Origin: Candidatus Binataceae bacterium
GTDB taxonomy: Bacteria; Desulfobacterota; Binatia; Binatales; Binataceae
Assembly (NCBI GenBank): GCA_024281015.1
Contig: JAMXLL010000171.1
Span: 1-32,351, forward strand
Direction of reading: 5' to 3'
DNA length: 32,351 nucleotides
The notes beneath the pieces were generated by a model. That model was given only the letters and a program-made list of their open reading frames with translations, was not told the origin of the DNA and ran no database searches. Shown in pieces: positions 22,864 to 30,928 of this stretch; the stretch's first letter is position 1; each line of letters starts with the position of its first letter. The position numbers and the translations under genes were made by a program.

Positions 22864-23724
22864 TCAGATCACCGCTCCCACGCTAGCACTGACCATGATC
22901 GAATATCGGCCTCGCTGGTGCCGTAATTCGACCGAGGCGTCGAAGGCATGCGACAGCAGCCGGGAGGTCAATACTTTTCCCTTGGCGCCGGCTGCCAAAA
23001 CCCCTCCTTTTCGCAAGAGTAGCACGTGGGAGAAGACCGGAATGATCTCCTCTACGTGGTGAGTAACCAATATCAGGGTTGGTGCATGACGTGTTTTGGC
23101 CAGGCGTGCGACAAACTGCAGGAAATGCTCTCTCGCGACCGGGTCAAGCCCGGCGCACGGCTCGTCGAGTATCAGCAATTCGGGGTGTGCCATCAACGCG
23201 CGCCCAATCAACACTCGCTGGCGCTCACCCTGGGATAGCACTCGCCATGGCCGGTCGCGGATAGTTACGGCTTCGACCTGCTGTAGCAGCTTTTCGGCTT
23301 CGGCCCGCTCTGAGGGCCGGACATCACCCCACATCCCGATAATGGCATGGCGGCCACCGATAATGGTGTTGAGCGGAGTCTGATGGCCTTCAACGAGCTG
23401 ATGGACGCTGGAACTTACAATTCCGACACGTTTACGCAATTCGCGCCAGTCCGTGCGCCCATAGGTTTCACCCAGCACTGAAATTTCGCCGGCGCTAGGC
23501 GGCATGTATCCCGTAAGAGTGCTGAGCAGCGAGGTCTTGCCCGAACCATTGGCCCCGAGAATCACCCAGTGCTGGCCTCGTTTGACCGCCCACTCAATAC
23601 CATCGAGGATAACTGCTTCCCGTTCGACGCGGAGCTTGGAAACAGTAATCACGGGCGGCGCATCGTCCGCCTCGACGCGGCCATTAAGCCGTGCGCTCTC
23701 CGAAGCGCCTGGATTTCGGTGCAC
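22864..23724 (-). CDS. ABC transporter ATP-binding protein, COG1119 (ModF/YlmA) type
   Basis: With the GTG at 23724 the product has 286 residues. It has Walker A GANGSGKT (57-64), the Q-loop region VGIVSSSVHQL, the ABC signature LSQGERQ (163-169), Walker B LLILDEP (184-190) with catalytic Glu188, and the switch His222/His223. The GRHAIIGMWGDV region after the Q-loop points to the COG1119 group. It is a single ATPase with no permease beside it. The open frame reaches 23892, but that would overlap the hydrolase gene by 140 bases; GTG 23652 is another candidate. It follows the alpha/beta hydrolase by 28 bases, so the two are probably co-transcribed. Confidence 0.9.
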   Translation of the reverse strand: MHRNPGASESARLNGRVEADDAPPVITVSKLRVEREAVILDGIEWAVKRGQHWVILGANGSGKTSLLSTLTGYMPPSAGEISVLGETYGRTDWRELRKRVGIVSSSVHQLVEGHQTPLNTIIGGRHAIIGMWGDVRPSERAEAEKLLQQVEAVTIRDRPWRVLSQGERQRVLIGRALMAHPELLILDEPCAGLDPVAREHFLQFVARLAKTRHAPTLILVTHHVEEIIPVFSHVLLLRKGGVLAAGAKGKVLTSRLLSHAFDASVELRHQRGRYSIMVSASVGAVI

Positions 23725-23752
23725 TGACTTTGGCGCTGCGGGGGTGGAACGG

Positions 23753-24655
23753 CTAGCTGGTAAACCCGTGCTTGACAAGGAAATCCTCCATCGCGCCAAT
23801 GCATTCACCAGGCCGTTCGATTTGCAGAAAGTGCGAAGTATCGGGGATAGCCTGGTATTCGACCGCAGTCTCTTCGGCCAGAGCCCGCCCAATCAACGCG
23901 GGTGGGCCACCATCGGCAGGATCGGCGCATATCAGCTTAATCGGCACCGGCATCTCGCGCAGGCGCTGCCACGTGCTGGTTTCGCGATTGCTGCGAAAGA
24001 TATGCGCTTCATATTCGCGCGGACAAGCCAGCACCCATCGTCGCGAGCTGCTGTCGTAGCGGAGCGTTGCCCGAGCCATCAAGTTATATGCTTCCGGTTG
24101 CCATCGTGGAAAGCGACGCTGAAACTGCCGCGCCAGGTCCCCCGGATCTTCATAGCTCGGGGTTCTTCGCTCGGCGCGCGCAGCAATATCGTTCTCTGTT
24201 CCGCGCTGCAACTCACGTATGGGATGACCGTCAGGCGGATAGAAGGGTGGGTCGAACAGCACCAGCGGGTCCCAGCGCCGCCCAATCCGTTGGGTTTGCA
24301 TGACTGCAGTTACAGCCGAGAGTGAATGGAACACGCCAGCCGTCGGTTTGGCCCCGAGTTTTTGCTGAACGATTTCGAAGATGTGCTCGAGGTCGTGAAT
24401 AAATTGCGGCCAATTATGATGCTTGAAGTTGTGTAGCGGGTTCTGACCATGATTGCGAAAATCAAACAGGATCAACTCGTACCGGTCCCGCAGACGACCC
24501 CAGAACGGCAGATAGCCGTCGATCGCAAGCCCATTCCCGTGACTTAACACAAGTCGGGGACCGCTCGGATTCCCGTGCTGGCGAATCCGGATGATGGCAC
24601 CGTCCTCCATCGTAAGTTCGACGACACGAAGCGGCGCAAGAACTTCGGTACTCAA
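23753..24655 (-). CDS. Alpha/beta hydrolase
   Basis: The 300-residue protein has the alpha/beta hydrolase order: an oxyanion-loop motif LVLSHGNGLA (36-45), FDFRNHGQN, and the nucleophile elbow VFHSLSAV with Ser111. Later come VPIKLICADPADGG (probable acid near Asp) and IPDTSHFLQIERP with the catalytic histidine. The elbow lacks the usual glycines (FHSLS instead of GxSxG), which is uncommon. The substrate is unknown; epoxide, ester or haloalkane hydrolases share this fold. Start TTG 24655 is supported by AAGGAG about eight bases upstream. It lies 116 bases after priA on the same strand and 28 before the ABC ATPase. Confidence 0.85.
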   Translation of the reverse strand: MSTEVLAPLRVVELTMEDGAIIRIRQHGNPSGPRLVLSHGNGLAIDGYLPFWGRLRDRYELILFDFRNHGQNPLHNFKHHNWPQFIHDLEHIFEIVQQKLGAKPTAGVFHSLSAVTAVMQTQRIGRRWDPLVLFDPPFYPPDGHPIRELQRGTENDIAARAERRTPSYEDPGDLARQFQRRFPRWQPEAYNLMARATLRYDSSSRRWVLACPREYEAHIFRSNRETSTWQRLREMPVPIKLICADPADGGPPALIGRALAEETAVEYQAIPDTSHFLQIERPGECIGAMEDFLVKHGFTS

Positions 24656-24771
24656 CCCTATGCTCCTTCAGCAAGACACCGCGGGATTATACCGCGTGTC
24701 CGATGCTACCGATCGGCAACATGGGTGCACATTAGCCGAGCAAATCCAGACGGGCAAAGCGCTTGCCGGTT

Positions 24772-27180
24772 TCACAGCATGTTGACCGGATCCATATCGA
24801 TACTAACAGCGATATCGCCGCGAGCTCGATATGGAATGATGGCGCTAAGCGCTGCTCGCAGCGCATGGCGCTCGCGCGACTTGACCAGCACCTGCCAGCG
24901 GTATCGCTGCTTTATTTTTTCAATCGGCGCGGGGGCCGGCCCGAGCACTCGCATCCCCGGTTCCGCGACCTTGGACAGTAACGCAGCAATCTTGCTCGCG
25001 CGCTCGCTAACGCCTGAAGGATCGCCGCCCTCAATTCGTACCAATGCCATCCGCGCAAATGGCGGATACATGAGTTCGCGGCGCAATTCCATCTCGCGCC
25101 GGATGAAGCGCGGATAGTCCTGGTCGCGCGCGGCGCGAATGCTGTAGTGATGCGGCGCATAAGTCTGGATAAGCACCCGGCCTGGCCGCTCGCCGCGGCC
25201 TGCACGGCCGGCTGCCTGCGTCAGCAACTGAAAGGTGCGCTCAGCCGCACGAAAATCCGGCATGTTCAATGAGAGATCGGCCAGTACCACTCCAACCAGC
25301 GTCACATTTTGAAAATCGAAGCCTTTGGTAATCATTTGGGTGCCGACAAGAATATCGACTTCGCCGGAACGAACGCCGTGGAGAATAGCGCTGCGCGCCC
25401 CGCGCCGGCCGCTGGTATCGCTGTCCATCCGTTCGATCCGTGCTGACGGGAAAAAAGCTGCCAGCGCTTGTACCAGCCGCTCCGTACCATAACCCTGCCC
25501 CGCCAGATCGAATGCGCCACATTCAAAACATTTGCCGGGAGCAGGTTCGCTTGCTCCGCAGTAGTGGCAGCGTAGCAGGCGGCCGCGCAGATGAAAGGTC
25601 ATGCTCACGCTGCAACTGCGGCAAGTAATGACACTGCCGCAACCATGGCACTGCAGGAAATTGTGATAGCCGCGCCGGTTCAGAAAGACGAGGCTCTGGC
25701 CGGCGGCGGCGAGGTTCCCTGCCAGCGCGTCAATCAGCGGCTGGGCAAGCGGCACCTGGTCGAGCAACGGGGACGATCGCTCTTTGATGGAACTCTCGCT
25801 CGTTTCGCGTTTCGGGCAATAGAGTACGGGTTTGGCAGAGGCGGGGCGACCGGTCCGGAAGCTTACGGACCTCGCCGCTTCAGAGGTTTCCGAAATTTGC
25901 CCATTCAACGGAAGCTTGGCCAGTGTCGCAGCATGTTGCCGAAGATCGATGATCTCAACGGTGGCGAATTTCCGCTGCGGCACCCGTTCGCTCAATTGCA
26001 ACAGGCGATAACGGCGACCACGCCCGTTGGCATATGATTCTGCCGATGGCGTCGCCGAGCCGAGCACTATCGGGCAGGATGCGAGCCGCGCCAGCACCAC
26101 CGCTAAATCACGGGCGTTATATCGAATGCCTTCTTCCTGCTTGTAAGCGCCATCGTGCTCTTCGTCTACGACGATGAGACCGAGGTCATTGATTGGGGCG
26201 AAAATCGCGGAGCGTGGACCGATCATTATCCTGGCTTCGCCGCTCATGGCCGCCATCCAGCTCGCCCAGCGTTCGCTGATATTTTGGGCGCTGTGCGCAA
26301 CGGCGACCAGCGTCCCGAACCGGCTCCGAAAAGAGCCGACCAACTGGTCGGCCAAAGCTATTTCAGGAACAAGCACCAAGACCTGGCGATGAGCGGCAAG
26401 AGCTTCCGACGCCAGACGCATGTACACCTCGCTCTTGCCGCTGGCGGTGACACCCCAAAGCAGGAAAGGTTCGAAGTGCCGCTGGCGAACTGTGGGTGTG
26501 ACGGCTGCAATCGCTGCTGCTTGCTCGGAAGTTAACTGCAGGTCTGGAGTTTCGATGGCAGCGGAACCAGTTTTCTCACCATACTGAGGTCCGATCCTCG
26601 TGACCTCTGCCGGGCGCACCTCGGAGCTCTTGCGATGCCTCCCGCGCGTTGCCTCGCGCGCAGTAATCCAGCCGGCGGCCATCCAACGCATAATCGCGGC
26701 CTTCACATCGTTGGACTGACAGCGGCGTTCGAGCTGAGCGACAGTCATCGGACGTTTCGTAAGTGCGTCAATGATCTCTCGTTCGGCCGGGGTAAAGGCA
26801 GCTTGCGCCAGCGGATCAGGGTTCCGGGCGACCTGCAGGACTCGGCGAGATTCAATCCGCGCCAGCGACGGCAATACGCTGCGAAACCCCTCTCCAATCG
26901 GTACCATGTAGTAGCCGGCCAAAAATTCGACTAGTTGAAGGTGTGCCGAGTCGAACAGCGGACGACCTTCCAGTACTTCGATGATTGGTTTGGGAACCGC
27001 GCCGCCGCTATCCAGGTTATCGCCTAACTCAGTAACGATTGCCGTTACACGCCGAGAACGAAGCGGCACCAGTACGCGATGGCCAGGGCTCAGATGTCCG
27101 GCGATCGGTGCGGGGACGGCATAGACCAGCCGTTCCAATGTTCCAACCGCGCCAAGAATAACCACCCGCGCCAGCATCAT
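24772..27180 (-). CDS. priA: Primosomal protein N' (PriA), replication restart helicase
   Basis: PriA is a 3'-5' DNA helicase that restarts stalled replication forks. The 802-residue product has an N-terminal DNA-binding domain and the helicase core. Motifs are Walker A GVTASGKS (243-250), PEIALADQL, DEEH (339-342) and SATPSAES, with RGYHNFLQC leading into eight zinc cysteines (511, 514, 520, 523, 538, 541, 551, 554). It continues with DSDT, GTQMITKGFDF and QAAGRAGRGERPG. Residues about 418-475, between IDLRQ and the SSPLLDQVPLAQPLIDAL segment, form an extra polar loop not normal for PriA. The gene begins with two ATGs, ten bases after the DUF445 gene, so it is probably co-transcribed and translationally coupled. 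Confidence 0.96.
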   Translation of the reverse strand: MMLARVVILGAVGTLERLVYAVPAPIAGHLSPGHRVLVPLRSRRVTAIVTELGDNLDSGGAVPKPIIEVLEGRPLFDSAHLQLVEFLAGYYMVPIGEGFRSVLPSLARIESRRVLQVARNPDPLAQAAFTPAEREIIDALTKRPMTVAQLERRCQSNDVKAAIMRWMAAGWITAREATRGRHRKSSEVRPAEVTRIGPQYGEKTGSAAIETPDLQLTSEQAAAIAAVTPTVRQRHFEPFLLWGVTASGKSEVYMRLASEALAAHRQVLVLVPEIALADQLVGSFRSRFGTLVAVAHSAQNISERWASWMAAMSGEARIMIGPRSAIFAPINDLGLIVVDEEHDGAYKQEEGIRYNARDLAVVLARLASCPIVLGSATPSAESYANGRGRRYRLLQLSERVPQRKFATVEIIDLRQHAATLAKLPLNGQISETSEAARSVSFRTGRPASAKPVLYCPKRETSESSIKERSSPLLDQVPLAQPLIDALAGNLAAAGQSLVFLNRRGYHNFLQCHGCGSVITCRSCSVSMTFHLRGRLLRCHYCGASEPAPGKCFECGAFDLAGQGYGTERLVQALAAFFPSARIERMDSDTSGRRGARSAILHGVRSGEVDILVGTQMITKGFDFQNVTLVGVVLADLSLNMPDFRAAERTFQLLTQAAGRAGRGERPGRVLIQTYAPHHYSIRAARDQDYPRFIRREMELRRELMYPPFARMALVRIEGGDPSGVSERASKIAALLSKVAEPGMRVLGPAPAPIEKIKQRYRWQVLVKSRERHALRAALSAIIPYRARGDIAVSIDMDPVNML
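25852..25871. repeat. 20-bp near-perfect palindrome inside the priA insertion
   Basis: GGTCCG-GAAGCTTA-CGGACC: 18 of 20 positions are symmetric. It lies within the extra loop of priA (25756-25929), suggesting the loop derived from a short inserted element. Confidence 0.6.
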
Positions 27181-27190
27181 CGGCAGCCGG

Positions 27191-28126
27191 CTAAAACATC
27201 AATAGCCGCCAAAGCGTCTGGAATTCCGATCGTGCGACGCTCAATAACGCGAATAGGCAGCCGAGCAGGGCGCCGAAAAGGCCGCCGTTTACCCGGATCC
27301 AATCGAGATGAGTTCGAGTCTTGCTCTCGATTTGTTCCCGAATCTTCTCGTTGGACATTCGATTAAGATTCTCGCGGACCATCAGGGCAATCTCGCCTTT
27401 GCTACGTGAGACAAATTCCGTAACGACAGCATCCATCCAATGGTCGGCGGTCTTGCGCAGTACCGTATCCTGTGCGCACAGAGTAGCTCCGATGTCATGA
27501 ATTGCCGAATCGATCATCCCAATGAGGTGATCGTCATGGGGTAAATTGCGAATCCTTTCACGCAGGCGCTCGCATTCGCGACGTGCGAAAGCCCTGACCA
27601 GGGCGAACTTTAGCCGATCGAGTGCCCGCGCAGGTTGTACCCTGGAGGTCAACTTCTCAAAGGCCGCAATGGCGGTTTCTGGTTCGAGATAATGTGCAGC
27701 CTCAAGACAGATCCGCTCCAGTTGTTCCTGCCGGATCAAGGTCCTGAGCGACGCGGTCGTAAGATGTTCACCGAGCCGGTCAAGCAACTTTAATTGATGC
27801 AGTTTCTCCTCAATCATGCGCGGCGTGAGCCACTCTCGTTCGATGGTATTAGCGATACCTTCGGTGAGCTTGGCCCGGCTTCGTTGCAGGACCCCGGAAT
27901 TAGGTAGATACCAATGCTGCTCAAAAATCATCCTGAGCGCGATCAGGTCGCAGATTCCGCCGACGAGTGATGCTTCGCCCGCCGCCCGTATGACTTGGGC
28001 CACGGGGCGATCCACCCAGGCTACCGGCCAACTGACCAGGTAAAGCAGCACAGAGAGACACAGCGCGACATTGCCCTTATGGTCCTCAAGAAATCGCACC
28101 AAACTGTGTTGTTTCCGCTCTTCCAC
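27191..28126 (-). CDS. DUF445 membrane protein
   Basis: The 311-residue product fits the DUF445 family. An N-terminal membrane segment (about residues 17-34) is followed by GEASLVGGICDLIALRMIFE (the conserved A/G-G-x-x-D region), LPNSGVLQRSRAKLTEGIANTIEREWLTP, a long helical and charged middle part, and the closing MVRENLNRMSNEKIREQIE...DWIRVNGGLFGALLGCLFALL. The C-terminal membrane segment is typical. The role is unknown; homologues are widespread and unexplained. Translation starts at GTG 28126. The stop is ten bases before priA, and these genes are probably in one operon running leftward. Confidence 0.88.
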   Translation of the reverse strand: MEERKQHSLVRFLEDHKGNVALCLSVLLYLVSWPVAWVDRPVAQVIRAAGEASLVGGICDLIALRMIFEQHWYLPNSGVLQRSRAKLTEGIANTIEREWLTPRMIEEKLHQLKLLDRLGEHLTTASLRTLIRQEQLERICLEAAHYLEPETAIAAFEKLTSRVQPARALDRLKFALVRAFARRECERLRERIRNLPHDDHLIGMIDSAIHDIGATLCAQDTVLRKTADHWMDAVVTEFVSRSKGEIALMVRENLNRMSNEKIREQIESKTRTHLDWIRVNGGLFGALLGCLFALLSVARSEFQTLWRLLMF

Positions 28127-28254
28127 GGCTTGAAGTTTAGCAAGTGGCCGGCCGCAAAGCCGCTTTCAGCAATCAACTCACCACTCTGCCGCAGACATTT
28201 GGAATCATTTGACAACGTCGATTGCGGCCCTTAGCTTCATTGGAAGCCTCTCCA

Positions 28255-28971
28255 GTGAATGCCGGCGCCCCTCACACCAGCCCGCGACATCCCCAACCAA
28301 GGCAGATCCGCGACATGTTTGCTTCGATCGTGCCGCGCTACGATACGGTTAATTCCCTGATGACACTCGGCCTGGACCGCCGATGGCGGCGTCAGGCGAT
28401 AGCAATGGCTGACCCACTTGGCGCAGTCGCGCTCGATATCGCGACCGGCACCGGCGAATTGGCGTTCGAGGCGCTCCGGCAAGGGGTACGCATCGTCATA
28501 GGTGCCGATTTCTGCGTCGAAATGTTGCAAGCCGCCAACGGCAAGGCGGCGCATTCAGCGCCGGGGAGCGTCCCGCTGGTTGCCGCTGATGCGATGCGGC
28601 TGCCCTTCGCAGATGGAAGCTTCGATTGCGTGGTGAACGGCTTTATGCTCCGTAACGTCGACAACCTCCCCGATACTTTCGCCGAGTTGTGCCGCGTACT
28701 GCGAATCGGCGGACGTTTGGTCTGCCTGGACCTGACTCCACCACGAGGACCGCTGAAACGTTTCCTCGGTATGTACATTGCCCGCGTCGTCCCGCTTCTT
28801 GGAGTGCTTGTCGCTGGCAATTACGGAGCATATCGCTATCTCTTTGATTCCCTGAGCATTCACCCCGATGCCGACCATGTCGCCGCGATGATACGCGAGG
28901 CGGGTTTCGCCGAGGTCAGCTACCAACGTACCGGCTGGGGTACCGTGGCGCTCCATCGCGCGATTAAGTAG
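28255..28971 (+). CDS. UbiE/MenG-type class I SAM methyltransferase
   Basis: The protein probably methylates a quinone precursor (demethylmenaquinone or demethoxyubiquinol). The 238-residue product has the family start RDMFASIVPRYDTVNSLMTLGLDRRWRRQAI, with MFxxIVPRYDxxNxLM typical of UbiE. Motif I is LDIATGTGE (60-68), then LPFADGSFDCV, FMLRNVDNLPD and EVLRIGGRLVCLDLTPP. A menaquinone or ubiquinone role is likely, but no other quinone gene is adjacent. I place the start at GTG 28255, with GGAAG at 28242-28246 as ribosome binding site. A TTG at 28222 would add 11 residues. The gene begins a plus-strand pair with the M20 peptidase. Confidence 0.92.
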   Translation: MNAGAPHTSPRHPQPRQIRDMFASIVPRYDTVNSLMTLGLDRRWRRQAIAMADPLGAVALDIATGTGELAFEALRQGVRIVIGADFCVEMLQAANGKAAHSAPGSVPLVAADAMRLPFADGSFDCVVNGFMLRNVDNLPDTFAELCRVLRIGGRLVCLDLTPPRGPLKRFLGMYIARVVPLLGVLVAGNYGAYRYLFDSLSIHPDADHVAAMIREAGFAEVSYQRTGWGTVALHRAIK

Positions 28972-29022
28972 CTGACTGACGGCATGCTTGAAGCGGGTCG
29001 CGCTTGGGGGAACACTGAATCA

Positions 29023-30408
29023 ATGGATGCAGAGACCCTCGAATGGTGCCAGCGCCTGGTTGCCTGCCGGAGCGTAACCGGTGAAGGCACGCGTGACGTT
29101 ATGGAGTTGTGCGCCAGCGAACTGCTTCAACCTTATGGACTTGAGCCCCGTCTACACCCTTCACAAGCTGAAGGATCGTCGCAGGTTAACCTGGTCTGCC
29201 TGGTGCGCGGCCGTGAACCTAGCCGACCTCCGCTGATACTCAATACCCATCTCGACACGGTGCCGCCGGGAGATCCGGGATCCTGGACCGAATGTTTACA
29301 GGGGCCCTTCAGCGCCAGAGTCAAAGGCGAACGAATCTATGGGCTCGGCGCAGCAGACACCAAGCTCGATTTCGTAGCCAAGGCGCTCGCGCTTGTCCGA
29401 TGTGGAGTTCCCAGCCGTGACACTTACCTGGTAGCCACCTTCGGTGAAGAGCATGGGCTGGTGGGCGCCAAGGAACTCGCCGCGGCGGGCCTCCTGCCCA
29501 AGGGAGCGCTCGCGTTCGTCGGGGAACCATCACACCTGCAGGTTGTGACCGCCCACAAAGGGCTGATGGTGTTCCAACTGGAAATTAAGTTTGAACCCCA
29601 CAACGAGGCGCGGCAGAGTTTGCCGCTCTATCAGGTGATTTTCGAGGGACGGTCCGCGCATTCCAGTACACCCGCTCTAGGTTTAAATGCGATTCAGCTC
29701 GCTATCGGGACTTTGGCGAATCGGCGGGACCTGCACATCGCCAGCATTGATGGTGGTGATGCCGTCAACAAAGTGCCGGCCCGCTGCGAGATCGTCATGG
29801 CCGCCAAGACCCCGCCAATGCTGATCAATGCGGCGCACTGCGAGCCGAGGCTCGGGAATGCGGCGACATTCGTGCCTGGCGAGGTCTTTTCCCTGCTCCA
29901 TGTCTTGTTTGCCAACCTGACGGATTTCGCCAACGGCGGGGGGCCCCCGGAAACAGACTACGCATCCCCCACTCTCACTTTTAATGCGGGCACAATTCAT
30001 TCTCGCGGCGATTCCATTCTGGTCGAATTCGAATTCCGGCCACCCCCTTCGCTTTCGCTCACCGAACTCCGGCAGGGAATCGATGACGTGGTCGTAGCTC
30101 TTGCGAGGTCGCACACGCGGCAGGGAATCACACTTATCGAACGCCGCGCGAATCCCGCTTTTCGGAGTGCTCCAGCAAACGAAACAGTTCAATTGGCGAT
30201 GGCTGCGCTCGGCGCGGCTCATCTGCCTTTGGAGACCAGCGTCAAGGCCGGATGTACTGAAGCCGGGGTTTATGCAGGCACCGGAATCAGCCCTGTCGTG
30301 TTCGGGCCGGGGCCATCAACTGGAGTAATTCACGCACCCAACGAATACAATCTGACCCGCGAGGTTGATGGGGCATTGCGATTCTATCTCGAGTTACTAA
30401 GGCTCTGA
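29023..30408 (+). CDS. M20 family metallopeptidase (ArgE/DapE/CPG2-like)
   Basis: The 461-residue product is a dimetal M20 amidohydrolase or peptidase. Metal ligands and catalytic residues visible are His76 and Asp78 (THLDTVPP), Asp112 (GLGAADTK), Glu142-Glu143 (GEEHGL), Glu168 (FVGEPSHL), and the C-terminal His in GVIHAPNEYN. The lid domain contains EGRSAHSSTPALGLNAI (the dimer histidine) and EIVMAAKTPP. Closest to the ArgE/DapE group that cleaves N-acyl bonds of amino acids; the substrate is unknown. The ATG at 29023 is chosen because GGGGGA lies upstream; an ATG at 28984 would add 13 residues. It follows the methyltransferase gene by 51 bases. Confidence 0.92.
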   Translation: MDAETLEWCQRLVACRSVTGEGTRDVMELCASELLQPYGLEPRLHPSQAEGSSQVNLVCLVRGREPSRPPLILNTHLDTVPPGDPGSWTECLQGPFSARVKGERIYGLGAADTKLDFVAKALALVRCGVPSRDTYLVATFGEEHGLVGAKELAAAGLLPKGALAFVGEPSHLQVVTAHKGLMVFQLEIKFEPHNEARQSLPLYQVIFEGRSAHSSTPALGLNAIQLAIGTLANRRDLHIASIDGGDAVNKVPARCEIVMAAKTPPMLINAAHCEPRLGNAATFVPGEVFSLLHVLFANLTDFANGGGPPETDYASPTLTFNAGTIHSRGDSILVEFEFRPPPSLSLTELRQGIDDVVVALARSHTRQGITLIERRANPAFRSAPANETVQLAMAALGAAHLPLETSVKAGCTEAGVYAGTGISPVVFGPGPSTGVIHAPNEYNLTREVDGALRFYLELLRL

Positions 30409-30619
30409 GCTGGATCTGCGCTTTGCCGTGGGCTTACGAATTGAGAGGCGCCGGCCTGACCATCGCGGGAGGACAGGGACGCGAAGGGTCGGCCAGCGCC
30501 GCTAGTTGCTTGCTGCGTTCGGGGGGTCGCAGCGAAGCCGCGAATCAATAGAGCAAGCGCGGGGCCACCGGAAAGCCCGAATAAAGCGGCCTGGATCTCG
30601 CCAACGGTGCTGCGATCCT

Positions 30620-30725
30620 TTTGCATCTCGCAGCAAACGTGCAAATTCTGCTTTGCACTAGCAAGCGCACCTTTGCACCCATAGGCTTAGCCGGCAGGGG
30701 CTGGCCAGCCCATGCGTGTTGCAAA
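30620..30725. repeat. Cluster of TTTGCA/TGCAAA motifs
   Basis: Five copies occur within 106 bases: TTTGCA at 30620-30625, 30652-30657 and 30672-30677, and its reverse complement TGCAAA at 30640-30645 and 30720-30725. The pair at 30639-30658 forms a perfect inverted repeat, GTGCAAA with TTTGCAC around a six-base spacer. Intervals of 20 bases (about two helical turns) recur between starts. A regulator array or replication-like element is possible. Confidence 0.5.
30698..30711. repeat. 14-bp perfect palindrome GGGCTGGCCAGCCC
   Basis: Fully symmetric, located about 50 bases upstream of the -35 box of the promoter at 30763. It may be an operator. Confidence 0.45.
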
Positions 30726-30762
30726 ATCGTCCATCGAAGTTTCGGCGATTCGACTGTTCGTC

Positions 30763-30791
30763 TTGTCGCCGACTTCAGCCTGACCTATAAA
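30763..30791 (+). promoter_or_regulatory. Sigma70-type promoter of the Asp-box protein gene
   Basis: TTGTCG (30763-30768) and TATAAA (30786-30791) with the ideal 17-base spacer. The leader would be about 130 bases, ending in the strong ribosome binding site AGGAGG at 30914-30919. Confidence 0.6.
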
Positions 30792-30928
30792 ATCAAATTG
30801 AATAGTCAACAGCACAGCCGAGTTGCCTGAACAGCCCCACAGTCCAGTACGGGCTCGAGGCGACCACGAGCCTGCGAGGTGGCGCGGCAATGGATTCGTC
30901 GAGCACTTAGACCAGGAGGACGAAAGCT

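Larger units (their letters stand above)
30409..30928. other. 520-base intergenic region with promoter and repeated motifs
   Basis: No convincing gene; a minus-strand frame at 30384-30644 (86 codons, starting MHVCCEMQKDRSTVGEIQAALFG) overlaps the M20 gene end and resembles nothing known. From 30620 on there are several copies of TTTGCA, a 14-bp palindrome and a sigma70-type promoter, each listed separately. Confidence 0.6.

Noticed and set aside
30384-30644. 86-codon minus-strand frame with initial MHVCCEMQKD
   Set aside because: It overlaps the M20 gene end, has no ribosome binding site or family match and starts inside the TTTGCA cluster.
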